From positions 1,364,001 through 1,428,000 of the forward strand of contig OZ037865.1 in the NCBI GenBank assembly GCA_964035575.1: 64,000 nt of DNA, written 5' to 3'. This document shows, one piece after another, positions 31,961 to 41,667 of the stretch. Both the position numbers and the translations under genes were made by a program. Origin of the DNA: Rhynchopus sp. YZ270_cl-10. Lineage: Eukaryota; Euglenozoa; Diplonemea; Diplonemida; Diplonemidae. The notes under the pieces are model-generated. The model was not told the origin of the DNA, searched no databases, and saw only the letters and a list, made by a program, of their open reading frames with translations. Every line of letters starts with the position of its first letter. Positions within the stretch are counted from its first letter, which is position 1.

Positions 31961-32259
31961 GCTGCGGTCAACGAAAAAAGACTCAGTAGTAGATTAGTGA
32001 GGACAAATCAAGTGGCAAAATGTTAGTTTAGTTTTTGCTTACACGCAGTGTTATTAGAAACTGAACTTGATTAGCCAACGGTAAATTTGTCCTCACGCCT
32101 TTTCCTTTTGAATCATTCCCCTCCCCCAATCAATTATCATGTGCGCCACCCAGGGTAAGAGCCTAAATGGCTTCCTAAAATGGCTGCGGTCAACGAAAAA
32201 AGACTCAGTAGTAGATTAGTGAGGACAAATCAAGTGGCAAAATGTTAGTTTAGTTTTTG
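31961..32259 (+). repeat. Right-hand B1-A2-B2 terminal block
   Basis: The B module (GCTGCGGTCAACG to TTTAGTTTTTG) occurs twice, flanking an A copy that matches the left end. This is the arrangement expected for recombination through a circular intermediate in this element class. Confidence 0.8.
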
Positions 32260-32695
32260 TCAAATTCCAAAAAAAACCTGTTACAAAAAACTTGGCTCGA
32301 ATCTGTATTACCGACTACTTCTTCTCAAAACCAACATAATTTTTTTTTTTGCCAAATAAAAAAAATCACACAAAAAGGGTTCATAAAAAGATAAGCTTGG
32401 AACACTTTTATGGTGAACTGCGATGGGGCTGACTAATACCCCTCTACTCCTCCTTATTTTCTTCTTCTTTTTTTTTTCATCTTCAACAGGAGAGCCGATT
32501 GACTTCGTCGACCCTTTGTTTTCTGTTTTTATTCATGTCAGGAAATTCTCATTATTTTTTAAAAATACCCACTCTCAAAGAAAAAACGAAAGTGTAATGT
32601 TTTGTTCGGGGGGAAAAAAAATATTTTTTTGTGAAGAAGTCACTGTCCAATTAAAAAAATGCATTTTAAAGAACCAGAAGAAAAAATAAAAGCAC

Positions 32696-32763
32696 AGCGG
32701 AGTTCATCCTCGGGTGTCTACACTAATACAACCAAGTTTTCAAAGAAGACTTGGTTGTGTTAG
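32696..32763 (+). repeat. Hairpin repeat, group D, with inverted tail
   Basis: AGCGGAG/CTACACT and CATCC/GGGTG form the hairpin. The tail AATACAACCAAG at about 32725 is followed by its complement CTTGGTTGTGTT at about 32750, making a second hairpin unique to this copy. Confidence 0.65.
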
Positions 32764-32810
32764 GGGAAAAAAAAAACGTTGTGCAAACTACGAAAAAAGA
32801 GGAAGTCTTA

Positions 32811-32927
32811 TGTACACGACAGTGAAATAAATGACTGTGACTTGTGGTTTTACTTATGGTTTTACCGTTTGGCTTGCAACAGTGAAATCATAAGACAAGA
32901 CACGTCATTTACTTCACGGCTGTGTAC
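32811..32927. mobile_element. Foldback element, 117 bp
   Basis: TGTACAC, GTGAA and TAAATGAC on the left face GTCATTTA, TTCAC and GTGTAC on the right. A second TTATG/CATAA helix lies inside. No ORF. Confidence 0.65.
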
Positions 32928-33140
32928 TTCATTATAAAAAAAAACCTTTGCGTTCGCCTCTGCTTTTTCTTTTTTGCTCTCTCTCTTTTTTTTCTTTTCT
33001 TTTTCGACTCTTTTTATTCTGTTTTTTTTTTTTTGTAAATTTTATTTTCTTTTCCGTCGCATCTGCGACCACAAAGGTGATTTTGCCGACACAAAAAAGA
33101 AAAATGTCGTTTTTTTTTTAAATATCAGATGCACATCACG

Positions 33141-33216
33141 AAATGGATGTAGGACTGCATGATTGAGGTACACCCGTACACCCGGTCATGAAGGTACACT
33201 GACTGTTGTACTTCAT
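33141..33216 (+). repeat. Dispersed repeat C (full-length form)
   Basis: Starts AAATGGATGTAGGACTGCAT; the 3' part forms GAAGGTACA/TGTACTTC with one bulged G. Confidence 0.6.
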
Positions 33217-33354
33217 TTTAACCCTTTCAAAAGCATCCGAGCGACTGTTGTTTGTCTTCACCGGGAGTTTTTTTTTTGTTTTTGCGGTACAGGGACGGTC
33301 AACCACCTTTCGTCAAATGACTTTCAATGTAACAACAAAAGAGAAAAAAAATAC

Positions 33355-33381
33355 AGTAGAGAGCTCTCGGGTGTCTGCACT
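33355..33381 (+). repeat. Hairpin repeat, group D (diverged)
   Basis: AGTAGAG and CTGCACT arms around AGCTCTCGGGTGT. Confidence 0.45.
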
Positions 33382-33485
33382 AATGCGAAAAAGGATGGGA
33401 ACAGGCAAAACCAAAAAAGCTACGGGGCGAATAAAGGTACCTCTCTCAGATTTGTTGCGTTTATAAAAAGTGTACTTTCCCCCCC

Positions 33486-33517
33486 AGATATGTGCACGAA
33501 AGAGTGCACATTCATCT
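33486..33517 (+). repeat. Hairpin repeat, group B (clearest copy)
   Basis: AGAT/ATCT closes, ATGTGCAC/GTGCACAT is a perfect 8-bp inner helix, the loop is GAAAGA and the 3' bulge is TC. Confidence 0.8.
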
Positions 33518-33875
33518 TACATTTGTTTTTGTTTTTGTTTTTTTTTTTGTGTGTAAAGGAAGGGGCTAACTTGGCTCGAAGTTGTATTACAAACTACTTC
33601 TTGTCTAGACGAACATAAAAGTGTAAAGAAAAAGGGGTACATGGTGCACCCTTTAAATGCTTACTGTTTTTTTACTCAAGTAAGTACGTGATTCTTTTGT
33701 GTATTTTGTTTTGAAATCAGTGGTATTACCTTCGCGGAAATACTATCGAGGGTGTGTGTGTGTATTTTATTTCATTTTTTTTGCTGGTTGATTCGCTCAA
33801 ACGAACAGTGTTTCTTTTCTTTTAGTGCGGGTACAGGCTAAAAACGTGGTACGCAGTGGTGATGAGCGAAGTTCA

Positions 33876-33911
33876 AGGTGACTAAGTAGTCGAGAGACCT
33901 TAGGGTCATCT
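33876..33911 (+). repeat. Hairpin repeat, group A with re-paired inner helix
   Basis: AGGTGA, CTAAG, TA, GT, loop CGAGAG, AC, CTTAG, bulge GG, TCATCT, then TATAAACTTTTT. The inner helix has gained a GT/AC extension not seen in other copies, while the loop word CGAGAG is kept. Confidence 0.75.
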
Positions 33912-33944
33912 TATAAACTTTTTTCGATTTTTTGTTCACATACG

Positions 33945-34215
33945 CTCTGTGGTGTAGATCACCCGCGGGAGAACCATGCGCAGTGAGTCAAGGGGTACTA
34001 CTGGTAGTATTTTCTTCTACGGCGACACTACTTATGGACGGTGCTAAGATAGCTGGCCTTATGTCGGGCTTGCCTGGTTGGGGGTTTACCTCAAGCCAGA
34101 AGCACTACTGGGTAGCCTCCCCCTGACTAGTCCGCCGTGCAAAACCCTGCCAGTTTAATTACGTAGGGAGGGGGGCACAACCATGTACGGTTCTGCCACG
34201 TGGTCCAGACGAAAG
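33945..34215. other. Homopolymer-poor block of unknown nature
   Basis: Unlike the flanking DNA, this 270-base block has almost no long T or A runs and balanced base use, with small palindromes such as TACTACTGGTAGTA. No long ORF or tRNA pattern was recognised. It could be a structured RNA gene, an old element, or an exon. Confidence 0.3.
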
Positions 34216-34558
34216 TAAAGCCTTTTTTTCCCCGCCGTCTTCAAAGCTAACATTTCCCTACCCCCCCAATCTGACCTCAAAACGAAGATAAAAAAAAAGC
34301 CGAAAGCGAAAAAGCGTTCCTAGCCGAGAGTGAGGGTGATGTCAGAAGGATGGCAAATGACGCTTGTTTCTCTTACCAACACTTCTCTCTTGTTTACTTA
34401 TTTTTTTTTATTTTTTTATTTTTGGGAGGTAACGCCAGTACAACCCCCTGGATCTGCATGGGACTACATGGGGTCCCTTTTTTCCACCAAACACAAAGCA
34501 AAAAAAAACGAGGCAATAAATGAATTAGTCGGCAAGCTCTCTTGAAATGGTAACCTCG

Positions 34559-34643
34559 AAATGGATGTAGCACTGCATGGATTGGGGACCACCCACGGCA
34601 CCGTTCATTGTACCAAGGTACACCTGTCAGGGCTGTAATTCAA
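34559..34643 (+). repeat. Dispersed repeat C (full-length form)
   Basis: Starts AAATGGATGTAGCACTGCAT; ends with GTACCAAGGTACACCTGTC. Confidence 0.55.
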
Positions 34644-35264
34644 CGTCGAAACCATTCGATTCGAAAGCATATGAAAGTTAGTTCTGTTTACTCGTATTTG
34701 CCGTTACTTAATGCTCTTTTCCCTCTTCATTTCCCAGACCCAACTATTCCCTTCGGGGGGGAGGGGGAGGGTCTTTACCGTCATCGTAATAACGTTGGAA
34801 CGTACACATATTGGAATATTGGGGGCTTTTTTTTTTAGCGACTTCCAACATTGTTACGTTACAGCAAAACCATCGACTACGGTATTCCTTTTGAGCCTTT
34901 CCTGTGTCTTTAACTTCCTCAAAGTGAAGCCTCCCCCAACCCCCACTAAAATACATCAGTCCTATACCATTTGAATAAAGGGGGGGGAAGGAGGTAAGGG
35001 ACCGTTTTTTTCTTGAAAGATGTGTGTGCGCCATGAAGGCCTATTTCGTCTTCCCTTATTTTCGTTCCGATTATTTTTTTTGTTGTGCTTGTGTCCTCCC
35101 GCTTTGAGTGCTCTCATTGCGTGAAGTGCCTGCACTGAACTCAGCGTTCGTTCACACCCTTTTGTGATATCCGATGCTATGATCTTGTAAAAAAAAAAAT
35201 AGAAAAAAAAAAAAAAGTTGCTATTTAGGGTTGAGGACGACCTTCGTCTATACCTTCTGCAGTA

Positions 35265-35333
35265 CAAAGGCTTCGGCCAACTTTGAGTACAGAACTTTGT
35301 TCCGTTTTTTAGAGCGAAGTGATTGTCGACACA
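35265..35333 (+). repeat. Dispersed repeat E
   Basis: AAAGGCTTCGGCCAAC, TTGAGTACAGAAC and GTGATTGTCGACAC. Related copies are at 36634 and, in an intron, at 43489. Confidence 0.5.
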
Positions 35334-35678
35334 TTCTTCGAGAGAGTGTTTTTCTGGATGGTGAAAGACTGTTCGGTAGTTGCACCAAGACCCTGCAGAT
35401 CGTCAAAAATAAAACGTGGCGCACAAAAAAAAAAAAAAAAGCCAGACAGTGTATCCCACCCACTGATGCGTTGACATTGGACAATATTATTGTTCTGTTG
35501 CGTCGCATTATCGTCGTTTCAACTTCTCTTTTCTCTCCAAACGTTCGCCAATCCTGGATAATATTATATAAATCTTGGGTTTACCCCAGTAATGAAAAAA
35601 AGGGGTACTCTTTCAACCCGGTTTCTAGTTCACACTTTGTGTACGAGAACAAAAAAAAAAAACAAAAAAAAACACAAG

Positions 35679-36194
35679 TTGGTGTGGCTGAACGGGGGGG
35701 AGCATAAAGTGCGGAAAAGTGCTGAAAAAGTGCGGAAAAAGTGCGAATAGGTGCGGAAAAAGTGCGGAAAAAGTGCGGAAAAAGTGCGGAAAAAGTGCGG
35801 AAAAAGTGCGAATCAGCCCCCAAAAAATTTTCCCCCACCTTGTAAAAGTTGAACACTGTGTACTGTAGGTACTGTAGGTACGGTTTTCGCACTTTTCCCG
35901 CACTTATTCGCACTTTTACCATGTTGGCTTGCTGACTGTGTCTGTGTACCTGTGTAGGTACACAGGTACACAGTACCTACAGTACACAGTATTCTGTGGG
36001 TACCTACCGTACCTGTACCTGTGTGCCTGTGTATTTGGCAAAGACAGTCAGCAAGCCTACATGCTAAAAGTGCGAACAAGTGCGGAAAAAGTGCTGAAAA
36101 AGTGCGGAAAAAGTGCGGAAAAAGTGCGAATAGGTGCGGAAAAAGTGCGAGAAAGTGCGGAAAAGTGCGAATCAGACCCCTTCAGCCACACCAA
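35679..36194. mobile_element. Inverted-repeat element carrying 11-bp satellite arrays, 516 bp
   Basis: Perfect 14-bp ends TTGGTGTGGCTGAA (35679-35692) and its complement (36181-36194). Inside are two arrays of the 11-mer AAAAAGTGCGG in the same orientation (about 35707-35815 and 36066-36173) and a short reversed stretch (35883-35920). The centre is a second foldback, with GGCTTGCTGACTGT at 35926 and its complement at 36044, built around GTACCTGTG-type words. No ORF. Confidence 0.75.
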
Positions 36195-36633
36195 CAAGTC
36201 TGCAATTTGAAATATGTGATCTTCGTTTTAGTGACAACTATGCACATAAGACTAACATGAGAACCCATCTTTGACCAACTTTTTTTTTTTCTCTCTCTCT
36301 TTTTGTCACCGAGGGGCTTTTTTCAAGTCAACTTTTTTTTTTTTTCAGTGCACCTGCGTCTCAGGGCGTTTGCACGATCAACTTCACTTTTTTTTTTTTT
36401 TGGCCTGCTTCATTGAAAGCACATTTGGCCAGGTGCACAAAGCATGTCACTTCGGATCATTTTGGCATTTTTTTTTCCCCCTTCATTTTCACACAAAACA
36501 ATTAGTAACCAGGTTGGGCAGGGTGGAAATAAGTGTAGTTTACACCACCCCATTTTTTTTTGACCACAACCACATTATCATTTTCTTCTTCTTGTTGTTG
36601 ATAACAAAAACATATCCGTCTATATCTTTTAAG

Positions 36634-36698
36634 TACAATAGCCTTCGGGCGACATTGAGTACAGATCCTGCACTAGCAGGGTGATTGTCGACACAACA
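36634..36698 (+). repeat. Dispersed repeat E
   Basis: Holds GCCTTCGGGCGAC, TTGAGTACAGA, the small hairpin CCTGC-ACTA-GCAGG, and GTGATTGTCGACACAAC. Confidence 0.55.
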
Positions 36699-37061
36699 AC
36701 AAAAAATCCGTTTTTTTTTTTTTTTTTGGTGTTGTTCAACTTAGCCCAAGGCTCGACTTTTTTTTTTCCACATCAAACTGGACAGGGCGAGGGGGGTACG
36801 TTTACTATGCACATGAAAAGCACTTGGTCCGAGCGAAGCGAGGGCCAGATGTCTTACAATCTGTACAGTGCCGGTTAGTTAGAACGAGGCACAAAAGTGA
36901 ACAAAACTAGAGATGGATTGTTATTGTCATCAGCACAGTCAGCACCATTGACAATTGAGGAAAAATGGAGTATTAACATGGGAGAGGCAGGGGAGAAGAC
37001 AGACTGTCCAGTCAGTGTGGTTTTACTTAGCGTTCCAGTTTGGTACCCAGCTGGTTCTGGA

Positions 37062-37443
37062 GGGGGGGGGGGGGGGGGGGGATGTTTTCTTTTTACAATA
37101 CGAAGTTCCGTTCTTGTCACAACAAGCGTCCTTTTTGTTCTTTTTGTCCTTGTAGTCTTTTTTGATAGGGTAATTAACGCCATTAGCGGTCACTCATGGA
37201 ACTCGTATGGGAGGGGCTGGGGGGGGGGGGGGGGAGGGAGGGAGGGGAAAGGGAATTCACAGATTACCAAACACGTCATCTTACTCACGAGTCCTTGCGT
37301 CACTCACGGCCATTCTGAGCGAGGACTAGATGCAGTTCAGCAAAAATCTAGACAAACAGGTCTCTAAAGAAGAGGGGTGGGGGAAAAGAAAAGGGAAGAA
37401 ACGAGTGTTGCTACACACAAAAGAAAAGGGGGGGGGGGGGGGG
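37062..37443 (+). repeat. Three poly-G runs within 400 bases
   Basis: G runs of about 20, 16 and 16 bases begin at 37062, 37219 and 37428, just beyond the 3' end of the minus-strand LINE. On the LINE's strand they read as C runs. Such runs may form G-quadruplexes and are also prone to sequencing-length error. Confidence 0.7.
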
Positions 37444-37477
37444 TCTAAAAACGAATCTAATGCTGGCCGCTTTCCTC

Positions 37478-39950
37478 CTAAGCAGCCATCCTACGGAGCA
37501 GCTCCTTGGCGTTCCGGAACCGCTCCGTCTCTCTCTTCTCCCGTCTCCCGTCACCGCTCACCTGCCTCTCCTCCCACCACTCCTGCAGGTCCTGCAGCGC
37601 TCTCTCCGGACTCAGGGGGGTGCTGCCCTGCTTCTGCCCACGCTCGGGGTAGAAGTGCCTCCGCCACTCATCTACACTGGCGGGCACAGTCTCTCCATAC
37701 CTCGCACAGGAAGCTACCTCCACAGGGGCGTCAGATCCTGCTGGGTGGGCGGTGGGTGCTCGCCTTTTGGCCGCAGCCTTCTCTGCGCGTTTTTCGGCGA
37801 CGCGCTGCTCCGCCTGTTCCCTCCTCTTCCTGGCGGATGCTTCCTTCCATGCACCCTTTTTGGCCGACCCCTCCTTTAATTCGCACAGGATAGCTGATGG
37901 CTTTTGTTGTTGAAAGCTGGTCCTCATTGCGGTCATTGTCGGTGCGGCGTTCTCGGTCATGTTAGTGTCGTGGTTGGTGTCGGCAACGTCGTCGTCGTTG
38001 TTGTCAGTGTTGGTGTCGTTGTTGGTGTCGTTGTTGTTGTTGCTGTTGTTGTTGTTGTTGCTGTTGCTGTTGCTGTTGCTGCGCCTTTCCATCTCCATGC
38101 GGCTGGACTCGAAGGCCTCATCCAACTCCTCTTCCTTAATCTCTACCTCGGCCAGTGGGGGTGCTGGGTTGCTGTTGTTGTAAAAGCTACCTCCCTGGCT
38201 GGTGGTCGATGTAGAAGGAGTGGTGGTGGCTCTGCGCCTGCGTGCTGCACATTTAGCGCCCTCCCCTGCGCAGGCCTCATTAGTACACCACTTGAGTGGG
38301 CACGCCGAACAGAACCAATGTGCAATGCTGTCCTCGAATACCGCAGCGCAGCCCTCGCACGTCACCATCTCTCCGTCTCTATCCTGCCTGTCACCCATGT
38401 ACGACAGCGTTCCGGTGTTCATGCACTGCATCTCCACAGGGGGGATTTGTGGCTCCATCTTCATCATCATCCCCCTCGCCACTGCACCTACCACTAGAGG
38501 GGAGTAGTGCCCGGCGCCCACCGGTCCTTCGTGTAGCAGGGCTATCGCACCTCGTGGGGCTGCCGCCGGTCTCAGGAATGTCGTCTTGCTGTCCGCCCGC
38601 ACCACCGCCACAACTATCTGTAATGCACGGGAGAGACCAGCCAACGCCGTCACGTCCGCCCACGAACGAGTGTCCGGACTCCCCTCCACGCTCATCCAGC
38701 GCACCCACGACCCGAAAGTCGGTTCCGCCGAGTTCGCCAGGTCCCTGTCCTGCTTGACCCTCGTCACTGCAAGCTTCCGCAGGTCCCCAGAGGAGATGTC
38801 CCTCCACTCCCGTAGCAGCCACCTGACTGCATCAAAGGCGCAGTCCCCGACAGTGAACGGCACTGTTACCGTTGGGACTGTCATCCCGAGGGTGTTCCAA
38901 AGTTCTTCGTGGAACGTCTGTGGTCGAGTTGCGCTCCCATCCGCCGGGTTAGGGCAAGGTGGAGGGTCAGGGTGCTCCGCAGGCTCTTCGGGGTTCAGTG
39001 CGGACACGTCGATATCGAATAGACCGTCGTCTGGTGCATAATCTATGGGAGGCAGGTGGTCGGGAGGAAGTCGGAAGTGTTCGTCCTCACCTGGCAACGG
39101 CGCGACGTCCACCTCTATCCTCTCCCTGAGCGCGCCTGCTGTGTCCCCGCGCAGACACCCTCTGTCCATCGCTGACTTGCCAATCATCCGCTGCAGCGTA
39201 GTGCCCATCCCCCACGCCCAACGACGCGACATCTCCTGCTTGCTGCCCAGCTTCCTGTCGGCTGCGAAGCGTAGCATTTGCGTCCAGATTGTGGATGCCG
39301 CAGGCCCGAACCCTCCCGTCGTCTCCAACGCGAATGGAGTGAAGGTGATCCGTGCAGCAATGCAGGCGGCCTGGTGCTTCCCCCTCTTCGCCGCCTCCGC
39401 CTTCGTTGCCGTGTACCCCTTGGCCACCGCAGCACCCTGCACCATCGACTTGCACGTCGGGGTCCACACTGTCACGTCAATGGCCCGCCCCCGCGACTCG
39501 CCCACCCCCGTGGACAGGAAGAGGTCTGCTGGCTTCTTGTTCCCCAGTACCAGGTGTTGGGGTTCGAGAGTGGGGCCTAGACCTGCTTCGTTCGCAACGG
39601 AGTAGACGAAGTCGCGTACTGCGTTGTGCCTCAGAATGCGGTGTCCTCCCATCTTGCAGGCGAAAATGTGGTCGCCTCTCGCGTCCATGGCCTGCCCACA
39701 CTGCCTGCACTGGACCCCGTCTGCGAAGAGAGGTAGGTGCATGCGGATCCTGCAGACCGCCTGGAACTGCTCCGGGGGGATGTGATGTTCCCACGTTGGG
39801 GGCGCCATGAGCCACGCGCCTGCATGCGGAAGGGAGAGGGAGTTCATCCGTGCCCGATCAGCCGCATCACCCTCCAGGTACAGTCGCCGCAGCTGTTCTT
39901 CGAGGATTCCTGCCGATAGCTCCCTTTGTCGCACAGGGGTGGCTGGTCTC

Positions 39951-39956
<6 letters not shown>
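37478..39956 (-). mobile_element. 5'-truncated non-LTR retrotransposon (LINE) remnant
   Basis: About 2.5 kb of coding DNA on the minus strand keeps the C-terminal part of a LINE protein, but no reverse transcriptase region is present. Truncation at the 5' side is typical of LINE insertion. The 5' edge touches a 35-base T run (39953-39987), beyond which lies the inverted-repeat element at 39988. No clear poly-A is seen at the 3' side, where C runs follow. Low interruption of the frame suggests moderate to young age. Confidence 0.65.
37478..39956 (-). CDS. LINE C-terminal protein: zinc finger, restriction-like endonuclease, OTU-like protease, Cys-rich finger
   Basis: About 825 residues without a natural start. 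In order: a zinc-knuckle CRQCGQ..GDHIFAC (about 95-115); a restriction-like endonuclease region (RHNAVRDFVYSVA, KKPADLF, AIDVTVWTP) of the PD-(D/E)xK type used by R2-like LINEs to nick target DNA; a probable OTU cysteine-protease fold (VGDCAFDAVRWLL near 395, GAGHYSPLV near 500); and a Cys/His finger (CEGC..HWFCSACPLKWC). An Asn/Ser/Asp low-complexity tract from simple repeats and a basic tail ending ELLRRMAA follow. The first residues would be lysines read from the T run and are excluded. Endonuclease fairly sure, OTU likely. Confidence 0.65.
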
Positions 39957-39987
<31 letters not shown>

Positions 39988-40221
39988 CATACAAGTATAA
40001 CGGCCGTCACGACGGGAAAAAATTTTTTTGTCGGGGAGGTCACGGCCGTGAAGAAAATCTGAAAAATTTAACGGCCGTGAAATTTTGCATTGATCACGGA
40101 CGTGAAATATTTCCACGCTTTTTGCTTGTTTCTTCTTTTTTGACAGGGCCAACCCCCTTTCCCATCCCTCCCAAGTCATTCTTGGGGGGGTAAAAGCAAC
40201 ATAAAAAATGCAAAAAAAATT

Positions 40222-40672
40222 CGGCCTCACTGCGATCGGGAAGCTGAAGACACGAATGAGCACTTATGGTGGTCCTGCCCTGCCTGCGATGCTATACGCT
40301 CAGATCCTAGTTTCCACTCTGTCACAACTGCTGACAGGTCGCCGTGGCCTAACTGTGTGTCGAACTGTGGAGTTATCCCTACTGCCCTGAAGGACAATAT
40401 TGATGCTACCTCCAGTGTCTGCACCGGTTGTCTCTGAACAACAGCCTCCGTATCAACACTCTGCCACTCACGCCTGGAGAACAGCTCAGCTGCAACCTTT
40501 GTTCCGCCCCACTATGACTTCGACCGGATTCCACTCTCACAGGAAATGGACTTATCCAAACCATCACCTGCGTGCCCTGCGCTCCTGGCTCTCCTCACTG
40601 CGCTGGTCTCCCGCTGCCCGCCCACGTTTTCACCCTACTGTTAATTGTAGTTGGAGCGTGTGGCATTTCTGA
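40222..40672 (+). pseudogene. LINE C-terminal scrap with zinc knuckle
   Basis: The + frame from 40222 encodes CDREAEDTNEHLWWSCPAC, a C-x-E-x-T-x-EH-x-CP zinc knuckle as found after the RT domain of many LINEs. Then a different frame (about 40430-40672) reads WTYPNHHLRALRSWLSSLRW and a tail. The two parts are offset by a frame change and cut at both ends, so this is dead. Its knuckle is of a different type from that of the minus-strand LINE next door. Confidence 0.55.
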
Positions 40673-41174
40673 GCACTTGTACGCGCTCCCGGTTCTTCAG
40701 AGTAGCATATTTCTCGTGTTTCAGCACTGCAACCGGTTCTTGAGCAAAGTACTCTTCTCACATTTGATGGGCTTTCCGTTGTGGAGCACACATCAATACT
40801 GTGAGACGAACCTCATCTGTGTTGAACCATTTGCGGTGTTCTTCAGCTTCCAGTGCAAAATCTTCCTACAGAATCAGCACACCATTGAACAACTATCCTC
40901 CGTCTTTTTTGTCGGAAAATAGACCGCATCACGTTTTGCACACCTCTGGATCTTCTTCGCTACGTTGGCGAGATACGCGCAGAGGGAGGGGTCCACCCTT
41001 TTGCTCCCGTGAACTTGTACTGTTTGCCCGATGTTTTCTTTGGCACAAAAGTGATGAACGGGGTTGAGAGAGTCCAAACACATCCTTGTAATAAGAGGTT
41101 GTGAGACGCTTGGGACGCTGCGAATTCAGTATGCAGAACTGGAAGGCAGTGTTGAAACCAGAAGATTACAGATG

Positions 41175-41587
41175 GTACTGTGTACTGTGTACTGTGTACT
41201 GTGTACTGTGTACTGTGTACTGTGTACTGTGTACTGTGTACTGTGTACTGTGTACTGTGTACTGTGTACTGTGTACTGTGTACTGTGTACTGTGTACTGT
41301 GTACTGTGTACTGTGTACTGTGTACTGTGTACTGTGTACTGTGTACTGTGTACTGTGTACTGTGTACTGTGTACTGTGTACTGTGTACTGTGTACTGTGT
41401 ACTGTGTACTGTGTACTGTGTACTGTGTACTGTGTACTGTGTACTGTGTACTGTGTACTGTGTACTGTGTACTGTGTACTGTGTACTGTGTACTGTGTAC
41501 TGTGTACTGTGTACTGTGTACTGTGTACTGTGTACTGTGTACTGTGTACTGTGTACTGTGTACTGTGTACTGTGTACTGTGTACTGT
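41175..41587 (+). repeat. Pure heptamer satellite GTACTGT x 59
   Basis: 413 bases of unbroken GTACTGT followed by one variant unit (GTGCTGT). Because 7 is not a multiple of 3, all frames stay open and read CVLCTVY-type peptides; these are not genes. The lack of substitutions implies recent expansion. Confidence 0.97.
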
Positions 41588-41611
41588 GTGCTGTGTGTTC
41601 CTTCAAAGACC

Positions 41612-41667
41612 TGTACAAAAATTTCACGGCCGTTGTTTTTTTTTAACGGCCGTGAAATTTTTGTACA
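41612..41667. repeat. Perfect hairpin with 23-bp arms
   Basis: TGTACAAAAATTTCACGGCC and its complement flank a T-rich loop. It contains the ACGGCCGT palindrome found at both ends of the surrounding element. Confidence 0.85.

Larger units (their letters stand above)
28637..32259 (+). mobile_element. Tyrosine-recombinase-type retroelement (VIPER/Ngaro-like) with split repeats
   Basis: The ends show the split direct-repeat plan A1 - coding - B1 A2 B2 that marks PAT/Ngaro/VIPER-type elements. A1 is 28637-28799, B1 about 31961-32036, A2 32037-32199 and B2 about 32183-32259. A1 and A2 look identical over about 163 bases, so the insertion is probably young. Parts recognised are reverse transcriptase and RNase H; a recombinase part was not recognised. 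The coding part reads open from end to end. A tandem array of about 100-bp units fills much of the right half. Family placement rests on RT character plus repeat layout. Confidence 0.75.
32260..37477. other. Gene-free 5.2-kb stretch with repeats and foldbacks
   Basis: No credible coding block. It contains hairpins of groups A, B, C and D, repeat E, foldbacks at 32811 and 35679, a homopolymer-poor block at 33945-34215, and three poly-G runs at its right end. Confidence 0.6.

Noticed and set aside
32696-32763. rho-independent-type terminator hairpins followed by T runs
   Set aside because: Hairpin plus T run fits a bacterial terminator superficially, but introns and gene style are eukaryotic and the hairpins belong to dispersed families, some inside introns.
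37904-38497. + strand frame of Val/Gly-rich repeats over the LINE
   Set aside because: Antisense of the LINE's Asn/Ser simple-repeat tract; no start context.
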